A stretch of 64,000 nucleotides of DNA, from the NCBI GenBank assembly GCA_026545765.1, contig CM048842.1:44897431-44961430 (forward strand), in the 5' to 3' direction. This DNA comes from Plantago major. Taxonomy: Eukaryota > Streptophyta > Magnoliopsida > Lamiales > Plantaginaceae. The position numbers and the translations under genes are program-made. Numbering within the stretch: position 1 is the first letter of the stretch; the number at the start of each line of letters is the position of its first letter. The notes beneath the pieces were generated by a model. It saw only the letters and a program-made list of their open reading frames with translations, had not been told where the DNA came from and did no database searches. Positions 11,720-21,653 of the stretch are shown here, one piece after another.

Positions 11720-12589
11720 GGAGAAGGAACATTTGTTCAGTTTGAATTCAACAGGCAAGCAAGAATAGTATACAGGGGGAATTTGACCACAAAGTTACTG
11801 ATTGTTTATTACCAATGTACATGTTCATGTAAATTACAGAATGAACTCAGGTTCTAGTTCAAGTAGCCTAGAGATTTTACCAAGGTGACTACAATATGCC
11901 ATTACCATGTTATCTTAACAATCAAGTTTTTATATTCAACTTGTTTGTCATAGTTCACATACCCAATTGCCAGATTAATCGAATTGTGCATTTAGGGCAC
12001 CATTTTCGGTGACAGCAGGCCCAATTTTCTATTCTCCTCCCAAGCCCACTTCAATTGTTCAAGCCCAAGAAGTCCTTCGCAAATTTGGTCCGAATTTGAA
12101 ATTCAAATTTGATCCGAAAAACGAAGGTCAACCATCCGAATATTGATCCAAGATCTGGTCCGAAATCACCCAAATAAATAAGATCCGAAAGCATCAAATC
12201 CAAAATGATCCGAATTGTATCTAATCCGAATTCATCCGATCCGAATTAAATTTGATTCCAACTCATTCGATTCAAAAAAATCCGAATTAAATTTGAATTC
12301 AACGAGCCAAAATTAACCAAATTAAAAATATATTACTTTGTTCTTAGTATGTATTTTCTCGTTTACCTTGAACTATGAAATGCAAAGAAGTTTGTAAAAA
12401 TGGAGGGACATTAGTAAGTAAGAATGCTTTGTCCAGTCTAGTACAAACACTCCTCTTCATCTTTCCTTCACGGCCCAAATCGTCACTAATCCATAGAACA
12501 TGTAGTGAATAATGATTCATATATAAAAAAAGTAACAATCGATACCTAACTATAAATACTTATTTAAGAAAATGCCATCTACTTTTACT
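11720..12589. other. 3' flank of HVA22-like gene and CCGAAT-rich tract
   Basis: The first ~250 bases should hold the 3' UTR. From about 12080 to 12310 the words ATCCGAATT, GATCCGAA and AAATTTGAATTC recur many times in an irregular order, as in degenerate hAT-type repeat tracts. No coding sequence is seen. Confidence 0.45.
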
Positions 12590-12690
12590 GTATATATTTA
12601 CATTGGAAATACAACCGACGATGCATATGTTTACATTAAATATACAACCAAGATGTGTTGATTCACATCATAAATACAACCAAATTGTAT
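12590..12690 (+). repeat. Three degenerate tandem copies of a ~32-base unit
   Basis: Three consecutive units share TTTACATTGGAAATACAACC, with the variants TTTACATTAAATATACAACC and TTCACATCATAAATACAACC. No function is suggested by the sequence. Confidence 0.6.
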
Positions 12691-12810
12691 ATATCCACTT
12701 TAGTTAGCCTTTTATTTTGAATTTGTTTACTTTTTACATGCTTTTTTTTCCCGATTCATTGGCTAGATTTTTCTCCATATATACATGTCAATATGGGAAA
12801 TACAAACTAA

Positions 12811-12920
12811 TAGGCTGTTTGGCAGGCCATTAAAATTATCAAAACCTGATTAAAGACATCTAAAAACACATATTTTAACCTGGTTTTCTTGATTTTAATC
12901 GCTTGCCAAACAGACACTAA
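12811..12920. mobile_element. Small MITE with GTTTGGCA inverted ends
   Basis: The left end GGCTGTTTGGCAGGCCATTA pairs with the reverse complement of the right end (GTCTGTTTGGCAAGCGATTA). The inverted similarity runs inward through ATCAAAACCTGATTAAA, so the element is nearly one hairpin. A related, more diverged copy lies at about 19101-19185. The terminal sequence resembles plant hAT MITEs; a clear duplication is not visible. Confidence 0.65.
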
Positions 12921-13016
12921 GTGTATCATGTGAAACATTCTCCGGTGTATGAATTAGTGTTAGACCAGTCCTAGACAATAATTTGTTTGTTCAACCTTTC
13001 TCCGACCCACACCTCA

Positions 13017-13310
13017 GAGGCGGAGCTATGCATATGAATAGTCCGTGCCCAATACGGGGTCAATTCGGAAAAAAAAAAAAACCTTTTTATATGTATTAAA
13101 TTCAACTTTTATATTGAAAAAGGTCTATTTATAAAATGCTAAAATACAATGTTACCGCCCACACAAATGTGCCTCGAGTGCGTCTGGAGTGATATTTGCT
13201 AGTATATTCGTAAATTAAGGAATGTTAGATACTTTATACACTTATTATAAATCCAAATTTCCATAAGTTAAAGTTGGAAGGGTTAAAAGAATATCCTGGC
13301 TTCGCCCCTG
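13017..13310. mobile_element. Non-autonomous element with GGCGGAGC/GCTTCGCCCC ends
   Basis: The ends AGGCGGAGCTATGC and GGCTTCGCCCCTG form short imperfect inverted repeats. CACCTC occurs on both sides as a possible target duplication. An A-run follows the left end. The same kind of ends occur at 14059-14364 and 29852-30900, so this looks like a recurring family. Confidence 0.5.
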
Positions 13311-13351
13311 CACCTCCTATTCTACTATCGTGCTTTCTTTGTATTGTTACC

Positions 13352-13878
13352 TAGGCCTGGAACTGGTTGGTTAATATCCATATCCATAACCATGACCATT
13401 ATTCTTATTACGGTTATAACCATAACCTATAACCAGTTAATAATAACCGTAACCAAAAAAATTACTGACCGGTTCTGGTTAGGTGATATAACTGGAAATA
13501 ACAAGAGGTTTAGATTATTGATCGGTTTTTTCAAAATTCATCTCTTCACATTTCACAATTTCACAGCGTCACTCAGCCTTCATCTCATCGGGCGGGTGGG
13601 GGGGGGGGGGGGGTACCCCACCCACCCGGGCGATTTTTTTTTCAAAAATAATTTTCCACTCGTTTCCACAAAAATAATTTTATTTTCCGCGTGTCCGACC
13701 AATTTTTTATCATGCAAACATGTGAAATTTTTTTACTAAACGATTTTTAACTATAACCTGAAGTCAGATCGGTTACGGTTGTAACCTGTTACGGTTAAGG
13801 TCACGATTAAAAACCGTTCACCAAGTATTAATGATAATTGATAGGTTGTGGTTATGGTTAAGACCATTCCTAGGCCTA
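13352..13878. mobile_element. Non-autonomous hAT element with 8-bp duplication
   Basis: The terminal repeats are TAGGCCTGGAACTGG and, inverted, TAGGCCTAGGAATGG. The 8-base sequence TTGTTACC occurs directly on both sides (13344-13351 and 13879-13886), the length expected for hAT insertion. The interior is rich in AACCATAACC/GGTTACGGTT words that fold back on each other. It holds a 16-G run (13598-13613) within the palindrome-like GGGCGGGTGG…CCACCCACCCGGGCG. No transposase is encoded. Confidence 0.82.
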
Positions 13879-13886
13879 TTGTTACC

Positions 13887-14058
13887 TGTGTAACCACCTT
13901 GAATTATATTTTTCTTCCGAAGCCGCATTGAGTCACCTCTGTCAAGCAGTGTGATGGTTGAGGATCACCCCTCTCGATCTTGAGCTGTCGCACCTGGTAG
14001 TGCCTCATATGAATTCGATCATTACTCTGCCACCTTCACGCCCTAATTACATGTGCAG
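13887..14058. other. Unassigned spacer
   Basis: Short non-coding spacer between two non-autonomous elements; nothing recognised. Confidence 0.3.
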
Positions 14059-14364
14059 ACATGGGCGGAGCCATGTAGTAACAAGGTAGGGCACTTGCCC
14101 TACCCATCTTTAAAAATGGCTTTTTTCATCATATTATAAAATTTTGCACTACCTTTTTTTTTTTAATATAAACATGTTATTTTTCTTTACATATAGTACA
14201 TATGAATGGTAGAATATTGGTAAAATTAAAAAAATACTGTACGTGTTTGTATTATACTTACATATTATCATTACCAATTATTAAAAAAATCATCTCTTTC
14301 AGTAAAATGAATTTTTAGATTTATGTGAGCACCCTAGTCGATTTGTAATCCTGACTCCGTCCCT
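14059..14364. mobile_element. Non-autonomous element with GGGCGGAGCC ends
   Basis: The left end ATGGGCGGAGCCATG pairs with the right end GACTCCGTCCCTG. The flanks TGTGCAGA and TGTGCGGA are a one-mismatch 8-base duplication. The interior is AT-rich without a coding frame. The family looks related to 13017-13310. Confidence 0.55.
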
Positions 14365-14794
14365 GTGTGCGGATGTGCCCATCCTCACATCTGTCCTCAT
14401 TGCCTCTGGTTTGTCCACACCCCAAGTTTGTGGTTAACCCTCCCCTTTCCAAGCACACTTTTCTTCCTTCCAGCCAGCTTGACCAATTTGATGTAACTGT
14501 CCAACCGAGCAGGATGACTATGTCTATAACTCACTTCATTAGCTAACGAAGTACTAATTGAAAAGGATGCAAATCCTTCGACTAAATCTCACGCATTCTA
14601 GGACAATGAAATCACTCAACTCCTTGTTTGGAATAGGGTTGGGGGTTTGGTATGGGACATTGGAAAAATACTAAGTCTCATAAAAATCCTATTAGATTTG
14701 GAGAGTCTAAAGAGACCCCTAGTTTCTCATAAAAATTGACTAGGTTAATGTTTTTGCTTAGTTTCGCAGATCTTCAGGTAGGGTTTTCTTAAAT
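14365..14794. other. Intergenic stretch
   Basis: No gene or clear repeat is seen. The sequence is less AT-rich than its surroundings near 14365-14480. Confidence 0.3.
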
Positions 14795-15707
14795 TGACCC
14801 GGGTCCAAAAACGGGTTCTTCCTATTTTGGTATAAAACTCATTTTCTCAGTTTTTTCTCCCACTTCTCCTCTTTCTCTATTTCAACGGCTCCATCACGAG
14901 ATTTTTCTCAGCGCAATCAATCGATCTCGAGCACTTTCGTCTTCCAGATTACTCTCTACAATCAATCGACCTTGAACTTCTTCGATTCTTCTCTGCAATC
15001 ATCGACCTCTTCTTCACGTTAAGAGCGGTTTCTTCTTTCAGAGTTGTCCTGCAAATCAATCTACAAACCTAGGTAAGTTTTTGGTTTCTAGATTTTGCAT
15101 GTCGATCTACAAACCAAAGCAAACCCGGTTTATCATCATCATCATAAGAACTTCGAGAAAACATACAGATCTGGAAAATTCGTGTTGATATAATGGAGAG
15201 ATCTAGAGATTTCATGGAGGAATTTGTGTTGAATGAATCCAAATACAGAGCGTGCACTAGTCTGTAACGATTCCTTCGATGATCCGAAGCTTACACCCAT
15301 TGAACTCTCGGTCAACCTAATCACCAAATCCACTCCTTTCCGGTATCACTTTACCACTCTGTTGCTATGTTGATATGATTGCGTTGCTTTACCAATAAAT
15401 ACTTCTCTATGTTTATGTATGTTTATTATCACAAACAATATGTGAGTTAGTATGATTAGTTGTTAGTTTCAACATTAGCTTAGCAACACAATCTCATTGA
15501 TTATCAGGTTCGTCAATTCTTACTGCTTTGATATATGATGCCATTTGGAATATATTGTGATGTGATTCCATGTGCATATGCCTATAGTTTGTACCTACAG
15601 TTTGCCGAATTAGCACTATTTGCCTATAAATTCTCTAGTTTTTTTTTCTATAAATGATCTATATTTTAGTAGAAATTGTCTATGTTTTTGTTTTGTTGTT
15701 GCTGGTT

Positions 15708-17033
15708 CACTACAAAAAAACTGGTATGTAGCAACGGATAGATCCGTCGCTACAGACCAGCGATCCGTCGCCCCAGCTCTGGCGACGGATAGAAATTCCG
15801 TCGCCCCACTGGAGCTGTGGCGACGGATAAATAATCCGTCGTCCAATTCGAGAAGGATTGGATGACGGATTATCATTTTTGACTTTTTTTTATTATTTTT
15901 TTAAATTGATTATTGGCGACGGATAGAATCTATCCGTCGCCAATGTAACGACGGATAGATCTATCCGTCGTTGAAAAGCTATTTTTTTTTTAAAAAATAA
16001 AATCCGTATTCGAATTTTTATATTCGTATACGGATTAATTCATATCCAATTTGTATTCGTATACGAGATATTGATTTATCGAAACTACAATATTCAAATC
16101 GGACAATAATTCGGTTGATATTCAAATCGAAACTACAATATTCAATACGATTATACAATAAATCGAAAATTGTATACAATGACAATAATACAAATTCATT
16201 ATACAATAATACAATACAAACTAAAATACTGAAAATGTACAAAAAGATAAAAGATAAATACCTAAAATACCTAAAATGTACAAACTAAAATACCTAAAAT
16301 ACCGAAAATGTATAAAAAGATAAATCGAAGATCCGGAGGTGGACGGTGGAGATCCGGTGGCGGTGGTGGCGATGAGATCCGGAGGCAGTGGTGGCGTGGA
16401 GAGACGGGTGGTGGTGGTGAGGCGGATGGTGGTGGTGAGAGGCGGGTGGTGAAGTGGAGGAGGAAGAGCGGTGGTGGTGGCAGTGTGGTGGGAGGAGAAA
16501 GGTGGTGGTGGCAGTGGTGGTGGGTGTGGTGCGGTGGTGGTGGGAGGAAAAGGAGGTGGTGGAGGAGGAAAGGAGGTGGTGGAGGAGATGGTGGTGGAGG
16601 AGGAGGAGAGGAGAAATGGAGGAGAGGTGGTGGTAGAGGAGAAATGGAGGAGAGGTGGTGGAGATATATTAATGTTTTTTAGGCTTTTAGCGACGGATAG
16701 ATATCTAGATCTATCTGTCGCTAACTTTTCTATTTTTTTTTAATTTTCCGGTCATTTGGCGACGGATAGATCTATCCGTCGCTAAAAAAATTTTATTTTT
16801 TTTTCTTTTTATTATGGTCAACAAAATTAGCGACGGATAATTTTATCCATCGCTAACAAAGCGACGGATAATTTTATCCGTCGCTTTGTAGCGACGGATA
16901 ACTTTTATCCGTCGCTACGGGTAGCGACGGATTACCCTAAATCCGTCGCTACCCTTAGCGATTCGTCGCTACAGGGGCGACGGATAAAATCCGTCGCCCA
17001 TTTCCATCGTTATTTCCCTGATTTCTTGTAGTG
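15708..17033 (+). mobile_element. Non-autonomous CACTA (En/Spm) element with G-rich core
   Basis: The ends are CACTACAAAAAAACTGG and CCTGATTTCTTGTAGTG, the CACTA signature, flanked by a 3-base duplication GTT (15705-15707 and 17034-17036). Both subterminal regions are packed with GCGACGGATA and its complement TATCCGTCGC, often as short palindromes around GATCTATC. Such subterminal repeats are the known binding sites for CACTA transposases. The centre (about 16320-16665) is an almost pure GGT/GGA minisatellite. No transposase is encoded. A second copy of the family lies at 46650-47762 in the opposite orientation. Confidence 0.9.
16320..16665 (+). repeat. G-rich GGT/GGA minisatellite core of the CACTA element
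   Basis: Irregular repeats of GGTGGTGG, GGAGGAGG and GGAGAAATGGAGG give one strand that is almost all purine plus T, with very few C. Open frames through it (poly-Gly, Trp/Glu-rich) are products of the composition. Dense GG and GGG runs make G-quadruplex formation possible. Confidence 0.8.
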
Positions 17034-17094
17034 GTTTAGTTGTTGTTGAGCCAATCTGTATTGATATGTTGTTGTTGAGTGAATCTGTTCGTTA

Positions 17095-18008
17095 TTGTCT
17101 AGTTTTTTATTTTTTATTTTTTTTATATATAAATGGTCTATGTTTTAGTAGAAATTGTCTATGTTGTTCGTTGTTGTTGGTTGAAATTTTTCTGTTGTGA
17201 ATTTTTTCCGTGATTATTTTCAAAATTGTCTATGTTGTTCGTTGTTGCTGGTGTAGTTTTTTTTGTGCAGTTGTCTAGGTTCTAGTATGTATTGTCTAGT
17301 TTTTAACATGTATCATCTACTTTTTATGATTTTTAGATTTGCTATGTGGTTGTATACACTGTATATGTTTTTGGTAGGGATTTGTTGTTTGTTTGAATTT
17401 TCTGAATGTTTTGTGTAAAATTGTCTAGTTTTTAACATATATTGTCTACTTTTTAATGTTTTACAGCTTTTTGTGTGAAATTGTCTAGTTTTTAATATAT
17501 ATTGTCTAGTTTTTAATGTAAATACCTTATGTTTAGTTTTTAACACATATGGTCTAGTTTTTAACAATACTTGTCTAGTTTTTCATGTTATATCTTTCTA
17601 TTGTGTAGTTGTGTTGAACTAAATGTCTAGTTTTTAGTATGTATTGTTTAGTTTTTATGTAAGTTGAAAAAGCTAGAAGCAAAGAAAGTTGCTGATGAAA
17701 AAGCTTCTCAAGGATCTAAGAGACCTGCTGCTAATGATGATTTTGAAGAGGGTGAATTGGATGATTTGAAGAAGAATGCTCTGAAGAAACTAAAGCAATC
17801 GAAGAAAAATTAGTGTCTAGTTTTTACAACATATTGTCTAGTTTTGTAAATGAATTGTCTAATTTTATTACTTGTCCAGAAATTTACTCACTCAGTGTAA
17901 ACATAATTGTTTATATTGTCTAGTTTTTACATTATATTGTCTAGTTTATGAAATGAATTCTCTAGTTTTTACATGATATTAAATTTACATTATATTGTCT
18001 AGTTTTTA
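17095..18008 (+). repeat. About 20 interspersed copies of ATTGTCTAGTTTTT
   Basis: The word ATTGTCTAGTTTTT and close variants recur at irregular spacing (roughly 25-60 bases), commonly followed by AACAT or AATGT. Single variants also occur left of the CACTA element (near 15675). Spacers are neither constant nor unique, so this is not a CRISPR array. Confidence 0.7.
17661..17813 (+). pseudogene. Lysine-rich coding fragment, probably captured from a host gene
   Basis: A 50-codon open stretch ends at TAG 17811-17813. It encodes KLKKLEAKKVADEKASQ and later DDFEEGELDDLKKNALKKL, a charged, lysine- and acid-rich tail with protein-like codon use. It stands alone among ATTGTCTAGTTTTT repeats, with no clear start codon. 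I do not recognise the parent gene; it looks like a nuclear-protein C-terminus. It could be a real last exon of a degraded gene rather than a transposon capture. Confidence 0.35.
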
Positions 18009-18099
18009 CTTGACCCGTTTTTAATGAATCCGGGTCAAAAGATCCGCGAAAAACCATCAGAAGCCAAGTCGAGAAAAAAAGGTATAATTGTCCAGTTTT

Positions 18100-18816
18100 A
18101 ACGTTTGAAGGGGACTTTCGGGACTCTCCTATATATAGGGGTCTCTCGCAAAACGGACTCTCGGGAAAATCCCGATCCCGAATGGGATTATCCCGAAAAT
18201 TCCATTCCCAAAAATCCCAATCCCGATTGGGATAAATTCCGAATTTCCATAATAAATTTTGGGACGGGATTGGGATTGATTTTGCGTCCCAATTGGAATT
18301 TGGGATCCCAAATGAAATTTTATATATGAAGAAGTCCCTGCAATTTTCCAAATTAGTTACTAGTATTAGTTAGTGAAATCATTATAAGTAGAATTGAAAC
18401 ATTTAATCAATTTTGATAGTACAATATTTTTAGAGTGCAATTACTTGTATGCAGTATGCACTGCAACTTTTGGATCAACATTCAACCATTGGTGTTCTGA
18501 AGCAACTTTAGATTGTCTTGTTGGTCTAACTTGTACTGGAATTACTTGTATGATAATGTTCAAATTCTGAATCAAATTTCTTATGCTGCCTATATTTGTC
18601 TAAGAAAATAGCGCACAGCTAGCTGCAAATGCTATATTTGAATTGGGTGATGAATATGCATTAGGCTTATTTGGGATCCCGAAATCCCGCCCAAATCCCA
18701 ATGTCCCAATCCCGAAAAATCCCGACTTTATTTGGGATGGGATTGGGATGTGAAAAAATTGTCCCGATCCCAAAATCCTAAAGTCCCAAATATCCCGCCC
18801 GACCCCAGCCCTAGTT
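18100..18816. repeat. CCCGATCCC/GGGATTGGGA repeat pair, possible degenerate element
   Basis: Two blocks (about 18150-18310 and 18668-18800) are built from TCCCGAAATCCC, TCCCGATTGGGAT and GGGATTGGGAT words. Each block folds on itself, and the two are mutually inverted. Outer TAGGGGTCT and, inverted, TAGGGCTGGGGT look like hAT-type ends. The ~340 bases between the blocks are unremarkable. No duplication was found, so the assignment is tentative. Confidence 0.45.
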
Positions 18817-18891
18817 TGGAAAATATGGATTGGAGTAAATGAATAAATTAAAATTAGAGTTCTTGACTTTAATAATTAGTAACTTTTCATA

Positions 18892-19030
18892 GGTTAAGGC
18901 TCTGTTCTCTTCGTCTGAACATAACTTAACTGAATTGAATGAAACAGAATTGAATTTATTTGTAGTATAAAAAACAACTAAGCAGAACTGAACTAAATAA
19001 ACTGAACTGAAATTAATGAACACAGCCTAA
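18892..19030. mobile_element. Small MITE with AGGCTCTGTTC ends
   Basis: The left end AGGCTCTGTTCTCTTCG pairs with the right end read in reverse (AGGCTGTGTTCATTAAT). The interior repeats AACTGAACTGAA words in both directions. This matches the general form of plant hAT MITEs. About 135 bases, no coding capacity. Confidence 0.55.
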
Positions 19031-19100
19031 CTAATAAGTAGGTAAAAATTACATATAACTCCACCCCATAAATATGACATTAGTATTTAATCTCCAATTG

Positions 19101-19185
19101 ACTGTTTAGCTTGCGATTAAGATCGTATAAATTTGATTAAAAACATCTATTAAATTGGTTTTCTTGATTTTAATCGTTAACAAAA
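19101..19185. mobile_element. Diverged copy of the 12811 MITE family
   Basis: GACTGTTTAGCTTGCGATTAAGAT…GATTAAAAACATCT…TTTTCTTGATTTTAATCG follows the order of 12811-12920 with several differences. It ends directly beside the LINE fragment. Confidence 0.5.
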
Positions 19186-19192
19186 GTTCTTA

Positions 19193-19526
19193 ACTTTGGC
19201 GGGTAGATCGACTCTCATCCAGTCAGTAACTTCGGCTATCCCAATACATGAAATGCAAGCAAGTTGGCTCCCGAAAAATGTTTGCACTAAATTGGATCAG
19301 CTTAACAGAAACTTCTTGTGGTCGAATGACCCGAATCAGAGGAAACTTCACCTTGTGGGATGGAATCAGGTTATCCAAAAGAAGGAACACGGGGGGTTGG
19401 GTTTGAGAACAGCCCGTGAAAACAATGAAGCTATGCTATCCAAGATCGTATGGAAAGTGCTCAAGGAAGAAAACACGGTTTGGTTGCCTTTGGTCCAACA
19501 AAAGTATCTTAAAAACAGCAGCATAC
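19193..19526 (+). pseudogene. LINE ORF2 fragment before the hAT insertion
   Basis: Encodes LAGRSTLIQSVTSAIP, then NRNFLWSNDPNQRKLHLVGW and EHGGLGLRTARENNEAMLSK, the conserved segment that follows the RT domain in plant L1-type elements. It reads in one frame up to the hAT element. The start lacks the upstream RT core, so this is a fragment and not a gene. Confidence 0.8.
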
Positions 19527-20086
19527 TAGGGGTGTGCAAATAATCCGCCCGACCGACCCGTCCGCACAAACCGCCCGCATCTCACCCGCACCCGTCGATT
19601 AATTTTTTTTAAAAAAATTATGCGGGTTAAATTTTTTATAACCCGCCAACTGGTGGGTGGGTAGTGGGTTGGTTGGGTGCAAACCGCAACCCACCCGCCC
19701 CACCCGCCATATTATTTACATAACAAAAAATGTATATATATTAAATAAATTAATTGTCATTTAAATGAATATATAAAAATATATAATAGATTAATAAAAG
19801 TAAAGCTAGGGTTATTTAATGTAGAAACTAAGAAACTACATAAGTGAAAATGGTACTTCATCATTTTACTTGATTTCAAAATATTTTGTTAATTTCATGG
19901 ATATGTTGATGTCGTAATCTACCCGCCAATCCACCTGCCAATCCGCCCGCCATTGTTATCACCCGAACCGCCGCGGGTTGAAAAATTATTCTACCCGCCG
20001 TGGGTCGGACAAATAATCACCCGTCATAGGTGGGTTGGTTTGATTTTTTGTAAATACCCGCCAATACCCGCCCGCGCTCACCCCTA
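19527..20086. mobile_element. Non-autonomous hAT element inside the LINE
   Basis: The ends are TAGGGGTGTGC and GCTCACCCCTA. The 8-base direct duplication CAGCATAC lies at 19519-19526 and 20087-20094. Subterminal regions are dense in ACCCGCC/GGCGGGT words (ACCCGCCCG, GGGTGGGT), which could serve as transposase-binding repeats. The centre is AT-rich with no transposase. At 560 bases it splits the LINE coding sequence. Confidence 0.92.
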
Positions 20087-20094
20087 CAGCATAC

Positions 20095-20700
20095 TACACT
20101 ACAGAATCAGACCATCTGATGGCCCCACTTGGAAGGGGATCATAAAATGCGCCCAAGAACTTGCATCTAATTTTCGATGGCAGGTGGGTAATGGGGCGAA
20201 GATTCTGTTTTGGCTTGACAATTGGTTTGGGAACGAGGGATTATGGAAACGCATGGGGTTTATTGACCCACTGGATTATGAGATCACTCTGGACAAAGTG
20301 TTACAGCAAGACGGTTCTTGGAATTTCTCATATTTGCGCACTGCTGTACCTGTGGAATTACAAGATGAATTGAGGCAGTCCAATATAATTTTGGAGGATA
20401 TGAATGGTACCATCTTATGGAACTCGACAGCCTCGGGGCAATTTTCTTGCCAATCGGTGTACCACACATTCAGCAAAAGGAATTGGAGGGATACGAATCG
20501 AAATCAACAATGGAAATGTCTGTGGAGGAGCAAGATACTGAACAAATATAAGCATTTTCTTTGGCTTGCGATTCAAAACAGATTGGTTACAAATTCCTTG
20601 AGATTTACAAGGAAGCTAACGGATGATGCTTCATGTGCACAGTGTGGAGTAGACCGAAACAGTTCTTCATATTTTATGATCAATGGTTCAAGATCAGTTT
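20095..20700 (+). pseudogene. LINE zf-RVT region after the hAT insertion
   Basis: Encodes WKGIIKCAQELASNFRWQVG, FWLDNWFGNEGLWKR and the zf-RVT core WNSTASGQFSCQSVYHTF with the Cys pair CAQCG. This zinc-ribbon-like domain joins RT and RNase H in plant LINE proteins. It reads open from the insertion to about 20690, then leaves frame. Confidence 0.8.
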
Positions 20701-20869
20701 AGTGGAAGCCTTGGAAACGAAGCTAAATATCCCGTCGTCTTGGTTGGCAATATTTACAGCGTCGATCTGGACTATATGGACATCTCGGAATGCCAGAATC
20801 TTCAGGGGAAGTGCGGAAAGCGTACGGAGCTGCCTTCTCAAGATCAAATAGTTAAGCTGGGAGATTAAT

Positions 20870-21394
20870 GTGAAACTGAATCCGAAGGACAAAACCAAGC
20901 CTTGCAAGAGCTGGGAAAGACCAAAACCAAACTGGGTCAAGTCAAATGTGGATGGAAGTTGTCGACCAGAGCTGAACATTGGCGCAATTGGAGGAGTACT
21001 TTGTGACTGTGAAGGTAAATGGATCTGGGGCTTCACAGAGACAATTCGAAATCCGTCAGTGAATGAAACAGAGCTCAGAAGCCTGCTTAAGGGACTTACA
21101 ATGGCTTGGGAACAACGGATTCCAAGGATATTGGTGGAGACAGACTCACAAGACGTATTTCAATGGCTCACGGAGGCAGGGCAGCCTCCACTGGAAGCTT
21201 GGGATAATGTCGAACGGTGCAAGGAGTTGCTTCATAAACCGTGGGAGATTGAATTAACAAAGATACCAAGATCAGCTAACATTTGCGCTGATCACTTGGC
21301 TAGGCTAGGATGTGATAGAAAATTCGGGGAAAAGCTATGGCATAACCCTCCAATTTCTGTAATTCCCATTTTAGGGGACGAATCTTGCGTTTAA
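20870..21394 (+). pseudogene. LINE RNase H domain
   Basis: An open stretch of about 174 codons carrying a plant-type RNase H: VDGSCRPE (first Asp), NETELRSLLKGL (Glu), VETDSQDV (Asp) and ADHLARLG (last Asp). All four acidic catalytic positions appear present. Plant L1 elements commonly end in this domain. It could be mistaken for a small host RNase H-like gene, but the linked zf-RVT fragment and terminal A-run argue for the LINE. Confidence 0.75.
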
Positions 21395-21539
21395 GCATTA
21401 ATATATCCTTTTCAGTACCAAAAAAATAAGATTGATGTGAAACGTCGTCCAAATAATGGGGGTGTATGTATATCCTGAAGTTGAAGGGGCACATACGCAA
21501 TTTCCCCATGCTTACAATTAAATAAGGACGTATCACGCA

Positions 21540-21653
21540 GCCTGTGTTTGCTTGTTCGTTTTTGTTCCGGCTGAAAATCAAATCAGCAGCAAATCTGGAG
21601 AAAATGAACTCAACTGCCAACTCTTTTTGATCTAGATCCACTTATGCTTTCAG
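21540..21653 (+). other. 5' UTR exon of the alpha/beta hydrolase gene (predicted)
   Basis: A C/T-rich stretch ends CTTTCAG|GTACTAG, a plausible donor. The matching acceptor TTGTGTTTCTCAG is at 21983, two bases before the start codon. The start of transcription is not fixed; nearby TATA-like sequence is weak. Confidence 0.5.

Larger units (their letters stand above)
14795..18037 (+). mobile_element. Candidate composite non-autonomous element with gene-like pieces
   Basis: TGACCCGGGTCCAAAAACGGG at the left is matched by the reverse complement of the right end (TGACCCGGATTCATTAAAAACGGG), which suggests terminal inverted repeats. Inside, a TATA-like TATAAAACTC (14831) is followed by C/T-rich sequence resembling a plant 5' UTR. 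A short open stretch (NDSFDDPKLTPIELSV, from about 15266) comes next, then a CACTA insertion (15708-17033), about 20 copies of ATTGTCTAGTTTTT, and a lysine-rich coding piece (17661-17813). This fits a Pack-type element carrying host gene parts, or a decayed transcribed gene with diffuse repeats. No flanking duplication was found. Confidence 0.35.
19187..21428 (+). mobile_element. LINE (L1-type non-LTR retrotransposon), 5'-truncated, split by a hAT element
   Basis: The fragment starts within the C-terminal part of a LINE reverse-transcriptase protein (LTLAGRSTLIQSV…IPIHEMQASWLP) at about 19187. It is interrupted by the hAT element 19527-20086. It continues through a zf-RVT domain (FSCQSVYHTF…WKCLWRSKILNKYKHFLWL…CAQCG) to an RNase H domain (20935-21300). 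It ends with a short A-run (about 21421-21427). Frame changes occur in the zf-RVT/RNase H junction near 20660-20870. The 5' part, endonuclease and RT core are absent, which is normal for truncated target-primed insertions. Confidence 0.85.

Noticed and set aside
16308-16743. Several open frames through the GGT/GGA tract (Gly-, Trp-, Glu-rich)
   Set aside because: Composition of a stop-poor minisatellite inside a CACTA element; no start context, domain or splice structure.
17095-18008. CRISPR-like impression from repeated ATTGTCTAGTTTTT
   Set aside because: Irregular spacing, degenerate copies, spacers that are also repeats, and a plant nuclear context.
20870-21394. Stand-alone host RNase H gene
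   Set aside because: It continues a zf-RVT LINE fragment and is followed by a LINE-like A tail.
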